IMG/VR virus record: IMGVR_UViG_3300025030_000296
Coordinates: 1-34,621 of that record
DNA from: a virus
Length of the DNA: 34,621 nt
Direction: 5' to 3' (one strand)
The position numbers and the translations under genes were made by a program. Positions 5,346 through 13,385 of the stretch are shown in pieces (the stretch's first letter is position 1; the number at the start of each line of letters is the position of its first letter). Below the pieces are notes generated by a model, which did no database searches, was not told the DNA's origin, and saw only the letters and a list, made by a program, of their open reading frames with translations.

Positions 5346-5636
5346 ATGAGAGACCGCACACCAGGACCATGGGAAGCCAAAAAAGGGCCGATATATCTGG
5401 AAAATAAGTACTACATAACCAGCGAAGATGGGTTTATTGTAGCCGCTACGGGATTCCAGAGCGAAGAGAACGCGATTAATGCGCATCTAATTGCCGCAGC
5501 TCCTGATATGCTGGAGGTGTTACAGGGATTGCATAAGGCGCTGGCACGCATGATTGACAAGCACGACCCTGACAGCATAGAGGCCGAATGGTTGCAGCAC
5601 TCACATGAGGCGATTTTAAAGGCCCAAGGTAAATAA
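5346..5636 (+). CDS. Conserved small phage protein (96 aa)
   Basis: Starts MRDRTPGPWEAKKGP and contains ENAINAHLIAAAPDMLEVLQ at residues 41-60. The TPGPW opening together with NAxLIAAAPDxLExL is a signature I recognise from a widespread family of small phage proteins of unknown function. GGAGG lies about 12 nt upstream, a rather long spacing. It is the last gene of the early run; a strong terminator follows 15 bases after the stop. Confidence 0.75.
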   Translation: MRDRTPGPWEAKKGPIYLENKYYITSEDGFIVAATGFQSEENAINAHLIAAAPDMLEVLQGLHKALARMIDKHDPDSIEAEWLQHSHEAILKAQGK

Positions 5637-5650
5637 ATAAGCTTCATCCA

Positions 5651-5686
5651 AGCCCGGAAGTGTCAAGTTCCGGGCTTTCTTTTTTG
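5651..5686 (+). terminator. Rho-independent terminator after the early genes
   Basis: AAGCCCGGAA and TTCCGGGCTT form a perfect 10-bp stem around the loop GTGTCAAG, followed by TCTTTTTT. Confidence 0.85.
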
Positions 5687-5878
5687 TCCGCGCCCCTCAC
5701 TTTGTTCGGGGATTAAGTAGCACCTATCGGTGCATAGCGTGCCGCCTTTCATTACAACCGAATAGTTACGCCCTGGCGGGCGGGATGAAAAGCCGACATA
5801 GCGATTTTGAGAGGGGCACCTGGGGGGATTTGTTGCGACCCGGCCGGAGTACTAATCATCCAGAATGTGATATATGAG

Positions 5879-5908
5879 CACCCAAAAATCCGAAAAAGTA
5901 AAGAATTT
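5879..5908 (+). repeat. Operator-like direct repeat, block 1
   Basis: CACCCAAAAATCC then GTAAAGAATTT at 5898-5908. Block 2 repeats both parts at almost the same spacing 93 bp downstream. A pair of binding sites for the XRE-type regulator is inferred. Confidence 0.5.
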
Positions 5909-5971
5909 CACACGCTTACAGGTGGAGCCGCGACGAGGGGTGAGATGGAGGAGAGGGGTGCGGAAGGATAC

Positions 5972-5999
5972 CACCAAAAATCCCATCTGTAAAGAATTT
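5972..5999 (+). repeat. Operator-like direct repeat, block 2
   Basis: CACCAAAAATCC then GTAAAGAATTT at 5989-5999. It ends seven bases before the putative -35 at 6006, so a protein bound here would touch RNA polymerase. Confidence 0.5.
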
Positions 6000-6005
6000 A
6001 ACCCC

Positions 6006-6034
6006 TTGACCCCCGCATCCACTTCATGCTAAAT
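6006..6034 (+). promoter_or_regulatory. Probable promoter of the XRE gene
   Basis: TTGACC (6006-6011), a 17-nt spacer and TGCTAAAT around 6027-6034. The -35 is good and the -10 is weak, which fits a regulated promoter. It lies directly after operator-like block 2. Confidence 0.4.
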
Positions 6035-6058
6035 CTACTAAAAAAGAGGTGATTTCGT

Positions 6059-6304
6059 ATGCGGGAAATACGGCTCCGCCTAAAACTCAGTGTCGCGGAA
6101 TTTGCAGAGCTTCTGGGCCTTGAGAAGTCCACGTACCAAGGGTATGAGTCGAGGAGGAGAAAGACCCCGCCTGACATGATTCTCAAGGCGCAGGAAGCTG
6201 AGAGGCTCAACACCAAGTTCTTCAAAGAGCTGCCTAAGAGGATCGACAAGGCGCTCGGTGGTCGTGGGGTGCCTAATGTGGCGAGGAATGTCCCGTGGGA
6301 GTGA
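6059..6304 (+). CDS. XRE-family HTH regulator (81 aa)
   Basis: Residues about 9-33 form a compact XRE helix-turn-helix: LSVAEFAELLGLEKSTYQGY followed by ESRRRKTPP. The remainder is a helical tail (LKAQEAERLNTKFFKELPKR), so it is shorter than cI-type repressors and lacks a cleavable C-terminal domain. AGAGGTG lies 8 nt upstream. It sits between the early terminator and the late promoter, where it could repress or time late transcription. The operator-like blocks upstream suggest autoregulation. Confidence 0.8.
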   Translation: MREIRLRLKLSVAEFAELLGLEKSTYQGYESRRRKTPPDMILKAQEAERLNTKFFKELPKRIDKALGGRGVPNVARNVPWE

Positions 6305-6372
6305 CAGGACGAGCCGGTCGAGGCGAGGTAAATTAATTCCTTAACTGAGTCATTAAACCACACATATTTTAC

Positions 6373-6400
6373 TTGACTTTCTACACAGTTCTGATATACC
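6373..6400 (+). promoter_or_regulatory. Promoter of the late region
   Basis: TTGACT (6373-6378), a 16-nt spacer and TATACC (6395-6400). The expected start is near 6407, only a few bases before the ATG at 6410. Confidence 0.55.
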
Positions 6401-6409
6401 GTCCCGTCC

Positions 6410-6955
6410 ATGGATCTCATGGCGCAGGACATATTCTGTCTGGATTTGGGACTCCCTGGAGATCCCCCACCCGCTATTGCTCCATTCAACCCGAAAGACC
6501 CTTCTACCTACATCGACGAAACCTGCCAACTTTACGACCCTTTTTCTGACGACGCACCACCCACACCCGAGAGAAAACCCTTAACCCCGTGGCCCCCGAG
6601 CCTGCCGGTGGAGATCGCCCTTGGTGCCGACAGCATGGACAACATCCTGCTCCGTAACGGCGTAACTGAGGAAGAGTATGTAGGGTGGACGCTGACCCCT
6701 GCTTTCCGTCGTGCGCTGGCCGAGGCTGCCAAGGATATACGCGAGAACGGTCTGACCTTCCGTGGGCTCTGCCGAGGCATCGCCGAAGACTTCCTGCCGG
6801 AACTCGACCAGAAACTCCATGATAAGCTGATCCCCTTCGCGCAGAAACTGGACGCGCTGAAAAGCGTGGTCAAGTGGGCGGGCCTTGAGCCGAAAGAAGA
6901 GAAGGCCGTCGCATCTGCTAACTCCAACCTCGTCAATATTCAGATAAATCTGTAA
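6410..6955 (+). CDS. terS: Probable small terminase subunit (181 aa)
   Basis: The first 65 residues are proline/aspartate-rich and look disordered. From residue 66 the sequence VEIALGADSMDNILLRNGVT, then TPAFRRALAEAAKDIRENGL, TFRGLCRGIAEDF and LKSVVKWAGLEPK follows the pattern of an N-terminal HTH and a helical TFRxKAxxxAE...VKWAGLE body that I associate with small terminase subunits of podovirus-like phages. It would bind packaging sites and hand DNA to the large subunit at 15055. No Shine-Dalgarno precedes ATG 6410; ATG 6419 is an alternative. The large subunit is over 8 kb away, an unusual split. Confidence 0.5.
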   Translation: MDLMAQDIFCLDLGLPGDPPPAIAPFNPKDPSTYIDETCQLYDPFSDDAPPTPERKPLTPWPPSLPVEIALGADSMDNILLRNGVTEEEYVGWTLTPAFRRALAEAAKDIRENGLTFRGLCRGIAEDFLPELDQKLHDKLIPFAQKLDALKSVVKWAGLEPKEEKAVASANSNLVNIQINL

Positions 6956-6968
6956 CGGAGCCAGTCCA

Positions 6969-7916
6969 ATGCTCATGCAAACACTTTCAGGCGTTGCACA
7001 GGATCTTGATGCGGATTCCGCAGGTGGTACGATAACCGCCACCCCTGCGCATTACCCTCAATCAGTAGAAGGCGTACTTATATCCTCCGCCCCTGTGGTC
7101 GCTGTTATTGACGAGGAGAGTGGTGCGTTCACCATCGACCTGCCGAAAACCGCCCACATACTGCTCACTGCCAAAGACCTACGAGGCAAGACTTACTTCT
7201 CCCAGATCATCGTCATATCCAACGACGACAGTGTGAGTATCACCCAGTATCTCCCGACCAACCCCGCCGGAGGGCTTACCCCCGCTGTGATCGAGGGTGG
7301 CGTCGTGGTGATGCAGCAACGTCGGCACACAGCCGCAGAGTGGGCGGAGGAGAACCCGGTACTCGCCAATGGTCAGATCGGCCTCGCCGCGGACACAGGC
7401 GTTTTTAAGATTGGTAACGGTGTGGCGGTGTGGAGCAGCCTCGCCACTGAGTACGGACCAGGCGCAGGGGGTGGGTCGTGTGAAGATGGTGCTGGTATTG
7501 TCTCAATTCTGCTTACTGGCTCGGTGGGTCTCGTTGACACATACACGATAACCCTCGACGACCTCACGACATATACCTTCGACGTGACTAACGGAGCTGA
7601 TTCCTTCGTTCCTGGACCTCCGGGACCATCAGGGATCGACGGTGACTCTGCCTATGACATTGCCGTACTGAATGGATTCGTTGGTACTGAGGTAGAATGG
7701 CTTGCTAGCCTCGAAGGGGATGTAGGTCTGCCAGGCCCACCGGGTGCGACAGAAGCTTCGGGGGTGTCGTTCACTCCTGCAGGGACTCTCTTAGCCACGG
7801 ATGTACAAGCGGCGATAGTGGAGCTGGATGCCGAAAAGCAGTCGAAAATTACCATCAGTACCCTTGAGCCATCAGGCGGGGTGGATGGAGACATCTGGTT
7901 TAAATACACGGTTTAA
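6969..7916 (+). CDS. Collagen-like tail fibre protein (315 aa)
   Basis: Residues about 117-157 carry RRHTAAEWAEENPVLANGQI then GLAADTGVFKIGNGVAVW, a trimerisation-type module common in phage fibres and phage hyaluronidases. Residues about 213-262 are collagen-like GPPGPSG segments around SAYDIAVLNGFVGTEVEWLA, also a known fibre motif. The end (AAIVELDAEKQSK, then DGDIWFKYTV) resembles fibre tips. It probably forms a trimeric fibre for host contact. ACGGAGCC lies about 9 nt upstream. It is the first of a run of fibre genes. Confidence 0.75.
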   Translation: MLMQTLSGVAQDLDADSAGGTITATPAHYPQSVEGVLISSAPVVAVIDEESGAFTIDLPKTAHILLTAKDLRGKTYFSQIIVISNDDSVSITQYLPTNPAGGLTPAVIEGGVVVMQQRRHTAAEWAEENPVLANGQIGLAADTGVFKIGNGVAVWSSLATEYGPGAGGGSCEDGAGIVSILLTGSVGLVDTYTITLDDLTTYTFDVTNGADSFVPGPPGPSGIDGDSAYDIAVLNGFVGTEVEWLASLEGDVGLPGPPGATEASGVSFTPAGTLLATDVQAAIVELDAEKQSKITISTLEPSGGVDGDIWFKYTV

Positions 7917-7933
7917 ATAAAAGGAGCACAACC

Positions 7934-8344
7934 ATGGCCGGAAAATCAAACTATCTCGAAGGACAGTATCTTACCCACGAACTCCGCACTGGGTCATTCA
8001 CGAAACCGGCAGGGATTTTCGTCGCACTGCTGACCGCCGCACCATCGGACGCAGGCGGTGGAACTGAATGCACTGGTGGTGACTATGCCCGTGTGCAGTG
8101 TGGTCCCTCTGATGCAACCTGGAGCGCACCCAGCGGAACGCCGCGCAGTTCATCCAATGTTGGATCTGTTACATTCCCGACCCCTTCCGCAAACTGGGGC
8201 AGCGCCACACATTTCGGGCTATACGACGCGGCCACAGGTGGCAACCTGCTAAGATGGGCGGCGCTGACGACAGCCAAAACCATCAATAATGGCGACCCTG
8301 CACCGTATTTCCCTGCTGGTACGCTGGTTGTGACGGAGGATTAA
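7934..8344 (+). CDS. Phage tail fibre-associated protein (136 aa)
   Basis: The form is MAGKSNYLEGQYLTHELRTG, PAGIFVALLTAAPSD, GGDYARVQC, VTFPTPSANWGSATHFGLYD and GNLLRWAALTTAKTINNGD, ending with FPAGTLVVTED. I recognise this as a common small tail or baseplate protein family in phages of Gram-negative hosts (surface-exposed beta structure; exact role unknown). AAAGGAG lies about 9 nt upstream. It lies between the collagen-like fibre and a conserved fibre-cluster gene, which fits a tail role. Confidence 0.7.
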   Translation: MAGKSNYLEGQYLTHELRTGSFTKPAGIFVALLTAAPSDAGGGTECTGGDYARVQCGPSDATWSAPSGTPRSSSNVGSVTFPTPSANWGSATHFGLYDAATGGNLLRWAALTTAKTINNGDPAPYFPAGTLVVTED

Positions 8345-8348
8345 GGCG

Positions 8349-8765
8349 TTGGCCCAACTCCTAATAAAAGCCATCGACGCAACAAATCCCGATCCAGCCA
8401 CAGATCTCCGAGGTTGCTACAAGGCGGGAATGATTGTGGAAGTGCGGGAGGATAACGCACCGCGTGGGACTCTGGAAAAATGGCCTGCATTTGCGTGGAT
8501 CATGGTTCCCGGCATTCCGGCTGACACTGTGCGTAAGTACATGCAGCCGGAGCTGTCCGCGCTCACCGGAGAAGTAACGCGGCGGCGAAGATGGCGGATT
8601 CGGTGGGCTGATTTGCCGCTAGCTGTACGCAATAAGCTGCAAGCCACTGGGCAGATTGTAATCAAGGCTGGTGACTATACCGGCGCATATGACTTCACCT
8701 GGTCGCAAGTGAAAGTCTACTTCCGCGACTTGCAGACCGGGCTTGACGAGGCGGGAGAACTGTAA
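8349..8765 (+). CDS. Conserved phage protein of the fibre cluster (138 aa), TTG start
   Basis: Begins AQLLIKAIDATNPDPATD then RGCYKAGMIVEVRED after the initiator, a pattern I know from small conserved proteins beside tail genes; no function is established. The only in-frame start near the ribosome site is TTG at 8349, with GGAGG (8335-8339) about 9 nt upstream, so a TTG start is preferred. The stop overlaps the next ATG by one base. Confidence 0.65.
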   Translation: MAQLLIKAIDATNPDPATDLRGCYKAGMIVEVREDNAPRGTLEKWPAFAWIMVPGIPADTVRKYMQPELSALTGEVTRRRRWRIRWADLPLAVRNKLQATGQIVIKAGDYTGAYDFTWSQVKVYFRDLQTGLDEAGEL

Positions 8766-10357
8766 TGGCGACCTACACCAAAACAGTCGATCCCAACGGC
8801 GGATCTGACTATGCCAGCCTCAGTGCTTGGGAGGCCGGGGAGCAGGCGCTTTATTCCTCTGGTGATATTGCTATTGCTGATTGCAAACGTACGGGAGCAA
8901 CCAAGGACACAACCATTGTCACTGTCGCTGGATGGACTGCTGGTGTTATTCCTAAAATCATCGTTAATGCTGCCCATCGCCATGAGGGTAAATGGGCAGA
9001 TCAGCGGGGAGATGGGAATTATATTTATGTGTTGTCTGTTGGTGCTAGTGGAACCGCCCTCCAACTGGGAAATGCGGGGAATGAGGTGTTTGGACTGCTC
9101 CTGGAAAAAGTATCAACAGCCGGATACAACTCAGCGGGGATCGGTGTTAGCGCAGTAGCTAATACCCGTATTTCTGGCTGTATTGTACGAAATGCAGGGT
9201 CGGGATCTACAGAGGTAAAAGGGATTGCTGGTGAAACAGTAAACACCGATACCATCGTGGAAAATAGTATTTTCTATAATTGGCCAACCGCTGGCATCAA
9301 GGTCCAGGCTGCCTCAGATAGTAATTTCAAGATTTACAACTGCACGGTATATGGTTGCGGGATTGGTGTTCACACTTATGGATATCAGGACACAGATATA
9401 AAAAACACATTGGCATTGAACTGCACCACTTGTTTTGCAGGTGGTGCGGGTCCAGTCAGTAATTACAACGTATCATCCGACGCCACCGCCCCAGGTGCTA
9501 ACAAAGCGACCAACAAAACCGCATACACAGATTATTTCGTCGATCCCGCAAACGGTGATTTCCATCTCAAAAACACATCACTGGCGCTGTTCGGGCTATC
9601 CGGTGCTGACCTTTCCGCCACGTTCACTACCGACATCGACGGCGTAACCCGCTCGGCACCGTGGGACATCGGTGCGGATCAGTATGTGGCCGCTGGTGGG
9701 GGCGAAATCCTCCTTGCCGGTTCACTCACCGGCAGCGCCTCAGTATCGGCAGCACTTACCACTGCGATAACACTCGCGGGTAGCAACACAGGCACCGGGT
9801 CCGCAACTGCCGCACTGACAACCGCTATACATCTTGCGGCAACAAATGCAGGCTACGGCAGTATTGCCGGGGAGCTGGCAGGCACGGTAGCAGGAATACT
9901 TCTATCCGGCACGATCAGCGGGACCAGCGCGGCAACTGCCGCACTGACAACTGCAATCACCCTGGCCGGTGCAAACGCTGGAGCAGGTGCAACATCCGCT
10001 CAACTATCCACGGCTATTATCCTTGCCGGCGCTGCTAATGGTGACAGTGACTGTCAGGCGGCGTTGACCACGTCCATTGCTCTGGCGGGGCAGATTGTTG
10101 GGACGGGATCGGCCCAAAGCTTGTTGACCGTCGTAATTGGAATACTCGGCTCGATGTCCGTAAAGGTCGCAGGGGCGCATAAGAACGTAGACGCAGCCTA
10201 TGTATTCGCAGACGGAGCGTTTCGGTTGGTGGGTGATGTATGGGGGAATGTCTTAGGTGAGTGGGTGCATATCAGCCCGACGACACCGTTTCTACTGCGC
10301 GAGGATTTAGGTTATCTGCTGAGAGAAGACGGTACGCGATTTATGAGGGAGGTATAA
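8765..10357 (+). CDS. Beta-helix tail protein with 20-residue repeats (530 aa)
   Basis: The N-terminal 300 residues follow a right-handed beta-helix pattern: MATYTKTVDPNGGSDYASLS, then isoleucine/asparagine ladder turns (TRISGCIVRNA, IVENSIFYNW, KIYNCTVYGCGIGVHT) and the DIGADQY ending typical of pectate-lyase-like domains. Residues 315-457 hold seven degenerate repeats of about 20 residues, ideal form ILLAGSxTGTGSATAALTTA. The C-terminus is a separate small domain (LLREDLGYLLREDGTRFMRE). It is probably a surface adhesin or depolymerase-like spike; no catalytic residues can be assigned. The ATG overlaps the preceding stop. Confidence 0.7.
   Translation: MATYTKTVDPNGGSDYASLSAWEAGEQALYSSGDIAIADCKRTGATKDTTIVTVAGWTAGVIPKIIVNAAHRHEGKWADQRGDGNYIYVLSVGASGTALQLGNAGNEVFGLLLEKVSTAGYNSAGIGVSAVANTRISGCIVRNAGSGSTEVKGIAGETVNTDTIVENSIFYNWPTAGIKVQAASDSNFKIYNCTVYGCGIGVHTYGYQDTDIKNTLALNCTTCFAGGAGPVSNYNVSSDATAPGANKATNKTAYTDYFVDPANGDFHLKNTSLALFGLSGADLSATFTTDIDGVTRSAPWDIGADQYVAAGGGEILLAGSLTGSASVSAALTTAITLAGSNTGTGSATAALTTAIHLAATNAGYGSIAGELAGTVAGILLSGTISGTSAATAALTTAITLAGANAGAGATSAQLSTAIILAGAANGDSDCQAALTTSIALAGQIVGTGSAQSLLTVVIGILGSMSVKVAGAHKNVDAAYVFADGAFRLVGDVWGNVLGEWVHISPTTPFLLREDLGYLLREDGTRFMREV
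9707..10134 (+). repeat. Seven 60-bp coding repeats in the beta-helix protein
   Basis: Codons for I/L-x-LAGS/A-xxG-x-GSAxAALTTA recur every 60 bp; the third copy is three residues longer. The repeats are well diverged at the DNA level, so they are old or selected for protein structure. Confidence 0.7.
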
Positions 10358-10358
10358 A

Positions 10359-12752
10359 GTGGCGGATGCAAAGATCAGCGCAGATGAAACAGTAACCCCC
10401 GCAGGCGGGGATTTCGTCCCTATCGTACAAGGCGGGGTCAATAAGAAAGCCACGATTGGCAGTATCAACGCTCTGGCTGAGGAAGTGGTAACAGCTCATG
10501 CCGAGCTTACTGACGCACACGGGCTTGGTAATAAAGCAGACCTCGTGGGGGGTATCGTACCTACGAACCAGCTCCCCTCTTACGTGGACGACGTACTCGA
10601 ATACAGCTCACTTGCAGCATTCCCCGCAACAGGCGAGACGGGCAAGATATATATAGCACTTGACAATAATAAGACCTATCGCTGGTCAGGGTCGGTTTAT
10701 GTCTACATCACAAGTGGGGCCGTAGACAGCGTAGCTGGCAAGACAGGAATCGTAGTGCTGGTTAAAGGCGATGTCGGTCTTGGAAACGTCGATAATACTT
10801 CCGATGAGAGCAAGCCGGTTTCCACAGCACAGCAGACGGCGCTGGACCTGAAAGCACCCAAAGCTTCTCCGGTATTTACAGGCAATGTCACGGGACTAGG
10901 GGCTTCCACGGGAACCTCCTTCAATTCAATCACAGGACTTGCTTCAGTGGCTCCGGTAGCTCCAGCAGTGACTCCTGCAGTTGGTACGTCAACCCTGACA
11001 GCAAGACAAGATCACGTCCATCCTGCTACAGCACCAACGGCGACCGCAGGCACCAATACCACACAGGTAGCAACGACGGAGTTTGTCCAGTCTGCTGCTA
11101 ATAGTCAACTTATCACCACCAACACAACTCTGGTCGCCAGTCAAAAATACCTCTGCGATAACCGACTCGGCTCAATCCAGATAACTCTGCCCACAGCACC
11201 GGTAGTAGGAGCGACAGTAGAAGTTGTTGACGCTTATAACCAGTTCTATCTCAATCCGCTTAAAGTGATCGGCGTTGTCTCAGGGATTGCCAATGCTGAT
11301 ATTACCACGCAAGGGGTGTCAATCAAGTTCACCTACCTCGATTCGGTAAAAGGATGGAAGGCAATCTATCAGCATGACGATGTGACTGATCTGCTGGAGA
11401 GTTACAAGATGTATACTGCCCGACTGAAGAGTGATCTGTCTTTACTGTCTGGCACTGGTGTGCATACGTTTACAAGGGCATCCAACCAGTACGGAACTGC
11501 CGCAGACGGATCGCCTCTATTGGCTACCTCCGGTAATCCAGCTTATAACGCACAGACCGGCACAGGCATCCTCATCGAACCAGCCTCAACCAACAAGTGT
11601 ACCTGCCACGGCGTGCCGAGGGCTGATGCTTATGGATCGACACTTTCATCAGGCGCGGCAACAAAAGGTAAGGTTTATGAGATAGTAACGAGGACAAGTA
11701 TTGATTGGTCTACTGTCGGTACTTTGGTTAGTGGCGCTGCAAATACTGTCGGCGCTAAATATCTGATTACCGGAACACTTACATTTACCGCTGATGATAC
11801 AGGTAAAGAAGCAATCGACTACATCGGCACCAAAGCCTACCACGATGGTACAGCGTTCCAGAATCCTATAGTTGGTATGACGTTGAGTGGTGCTACTCAA
11901 GCAGTCCTCTCCATAGTAGACGACAGCACCGCCATATCCGCAGCAGGGTTAAGTGGAATGGTGAATGGTGGGAAGGTTTATAAGCTGGATAATAGTTTGG
12001 GTATAGCTGTGGCAAGGCTACATATAGCAGGGAGCGTAGGAAACTTAAATCCGCACAATGCTGGTGTGCGTTACAGGGCTACAGGTAATCTCCTCCTTCG
12101 CGATGGATGGACTGCTACAACATGGTCAGCGGCCAGCACATCAGCAACTTATATCCAAAAGGTGTCTCAGGCGGCGATAATACCAGGCAATACTGGCACG
12201 GTGATGATGTTGGAAGCCACAGTAGGAGCAGTCGCTTACTTCATCCTCCCTCAACTAGAGGAACAATCAGTAGCCACCTCCCCAATCCTCACAGCAGGGG
12301 CCACGGCTACAAGGGCAGCAACGGTACTATCCATACCAACAGCTTCAAATATTCAAGTGGCCCCAAGCCGCCTTGAGTTCCGCTGGACTCCCTCATTCGC
12401 CACGACAGTTACTATTGGTACGCAATGCCTTTGGAGCAGCTATACGGATGCGAATAATGAGTTGAGTATTCTTTTTACCGGCACGTCACTGATTTTCCGT
12501 AAACGTGTAGCAGGTACTAACTACGATGCGACTATTGCCGCCACAGCCACGGCAGGGGTAACAAAGTATATCGCAGCAAAGGTGCTGGCAGACAACAGCA
12601 CGCAAATAACCGTTGACGATGTAGCCGGGACAGCGAACAGCAACACCACCGCCCCCATTATCGGCACCACTATGGAAATAGGCTCGTTGAACGGAGCTTC
12701 ACAGACAGTGGGCAATATTCAGATGGTTAGGACGTTTAACAATGCTTTCTAA
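10359..12752 (+). CDS. Large tail fibre protein (797 aa), GTG start
   Basis: A typical fibre: ADAKISADETVTPAGGDFVP start, AHGLGNKADLVGGIVPTNQL, the SLAAFPATGETGKIYIALDN and TYRWSGSVYVYIT module (about residues 86-118), and GLGNVDNTSDESKPVSTAQQ followed by KAPKASPVFTGNVTG. The C-terminal 400 residues include LIEPASTNKCTCHG and LEFRWTPSFA segments resembling concanavalin-like lectin domains that bind host glycans. The GTG at 10359 has GGGAGG about 7 nt upstream and is the only suitable start. The end overlaps the next gene by 11 bases. Confidence 0.8.
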   Translation: MADAKISADETVTPAGGDFVPIVQGGVNKKATIGSINALAEEVVTAHAELTDAHGLGNKADLVGGIVPTNQLPSYVDDVLEYSSLAAFPATGETGKIYIALDNNKTYRWSGSVYVYITSGAVDSVAGKTGIVVLVKGDVGLGNVDNTSDESKPVSTAQQTALDLKAPKASPVFTGNVTGLGASTGTSFNSITGLASVAPVAPAVTPAVGTSTLTARQDHVHPATAPTATAGTNTTQVATTEFVQSAANSQLITTNTTLVASQKYLCDNRLGSIQITLPTAPVVGATVEVVDAYNQFYLNPLKVIGVVSGIANADITTQGVSIKFTYLDSVKGWKAIYQHDDVTDLLESYKMYTARLKSDLSLLSGTGVHTFTRASNQYGTAADGSPLLATSGNPAYNAQTGTGILIEPASTNKCTCHGVPRADAYGSTLSSGAATKGKVYEIVTRTSIDWSTVGTLVSGAANTVGAKYLITGTLTFTADDTGKEAIDYIGTKAYHDGTAFQNPIVGMTLSGATQAVLSIVDDSTAISAAGLSGMVNGGKVYKLDNSLGIAVARLHIAGSVGNLNPHNAGVRYRATGNLLLRDGWTATTWSAASTSATYIQKVSQAAIIPGNTGTVMMLEATVGAVAYFILPQLEEQSVATSPILTAGATATRAATVLSIPTASNIQVAPSRLEFRWTPSFATTVTIGTQCLWSSYTDANNELSILFTGTSLIFRKRVAGTNYDATIAATATAGVTKYIAAKVLADNSTQITVDDVAGTANSNTTAPIIGTTMEIGSLNGASQTVGNIQMVRTFNNAF

Positions 12753-13113
12753 GCTATTTATATTAAGCATCTTATGTACGATGCTTACAAGTTGCTCCAC
12801 TTGGGATCGTCGAGATGTTAACAAGGCGCTGTGGGCAGCATCTACTGCAACGCTTATAGCTGATTGGGGGCAAACAAGATATACGGCGGCTAACCCTGAC
12901 AGATATTATGAAAAGAATAAGATACTTGGAGAGCAACCATCACTTGATGCGGTAGATAGATACTTTACAGGAGCGGTCCTTCTTAATACTACCATGTTTT
13001 TTGTATTACCTGAGAAATGGCAGACTTACTGGTTTGCCGGACTTGCTGGATTTGAATTATTTATAGTAGGAAGAAATCATACCAGAGGTATTAAATTTAA
13101 CTTTGGCATGTAA
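12742..13113 (+). CDS. Lipoprotein with membrane segments (123 aa)
   Basis: A signal sequence MLSKLFILSILCTMLTSCS ends in a lipobox with Cys18 as the predicted lipidated residue. The mature part has DWGQTRYTAANPDRYYEKN followed by KILGEQPS and VDRYF, a pattern seen in conserved proteins of phage and bacterial origin, then a hydrophobic segment (TGAVLLNTTMFFVLPE) and another (YWFAGLAGFELFIVG). Its place at the head of the lysis segment suggests a role in envelope disruption or exclusion, but that is inference. It overlaps the fibre gene end. Confidence 0.65.
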   Translation: MLSKLFILSILCTMLTSCSTWDRRDVNKALWAASTATLIADWGQTRYTAANPDRYYEKNKILGEQPSLDAVDRYFTGAVLLNTTMFFVLPEKWQTYWFAGLAGFELFIVGRNHTRGIKFNFGM

Positions 13114-13122
13114 GGAGTTAGT

Positions 13123-13179
13123 ATGACAGCAGTTATAATAGTCGCTCTTATAACTATATTTATCGGGTCTACGGTATGA
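13123..13179 (+). CDS. 18-residue membrane peptide in the lysis segment
   Basis: MTAVIIVALITIFIGSTV is almost entirely hydrophobic. AAGGAG lies 5 nt upstream and the stop overlaps the next ATG (ATGA), so it is well placed for coupled translation. It could be a tiny holin-like or regulatory membrane peptide. Confidence 0.5.
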   Translation: MTAVIIVALITIFIGSTV

Positions 13180-13385
13180 TCAAACCGCAAGCCAACATAG
13201 CGGATACCACCAGCCTCTGCTGTATCGGAGGAGATCATCTGGTGCATAATGGGCCGCAGCTTAACCTGATCTGTTTTGCAGTAATAACCTTGTGCGCTAT
13301 CCAGATCTGGAAAATCCTGGCTGATTGTCGTGCTCGTAGACTTCGACGTAAAAAGTTGAAGGGGATTTATGATAAACGCCAGTGA
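13176..13385 (+). CDS. Small single-span membrane protein (69 aa), holin candidate
   Basis: An N-terminal polar segment with two adjacent cysteines (TSLCCIGGDH) precedes one clear membrane helix at about residues 29-49 (LNLICFAVITLCAIQIWKIL) and a strongly basic tail (CRARRLRRKKLKGIYDKRQ). One span with a cationic C-terminal tail, next to an endolysin, is compatible with a class III-type holin; no family is recognised. Its start overlaps the preceding micro-ORF, and its last 17 bases overlap the next gene. Confidence 0.6.
   Translation: MIKPQANIADTTSLCCIGGDHLVHNGPQLNLICFAVITLCAIQIWKILADCRARRLRRKKLKGIYDKRQ

Larger units (their letters stand above)
5687..6058. other. Non-coding region before the XRE regulator
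   Basis: No ORF here has a usable ribosome site. It contains small hairpins (GCACC-TATC-GGTGC near 5730) and two operator-like blocks, CACC(C)AAAAATCC...GTAAAGAATTT, at 5879-5908 and 5972-5999. Confidence 0.5.

Noticed and set aside
5807-6032. Two short ORFs (61 aa at 5807-5992; 52 aa at 5874-6032)
   Set aside because: Neither has a Shine-Dalgarno, both run through the operator-like blocks, the second overlaps the -35 of the XRE gene, and their compositions look like random translation.
5998-6489. 163-codon minus-strand frame over the XRE gene
   Set aside because: It is antisense to a well-supported HTH gene and the late promoter, and has no recognisable motif.
9707-10134. Non-coding or CRISPR-type repeat in the fibre region
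   Set aside because: The 60-bp periodicity is in frame and degenerate at the DNA level, as expected of a protein repeat.
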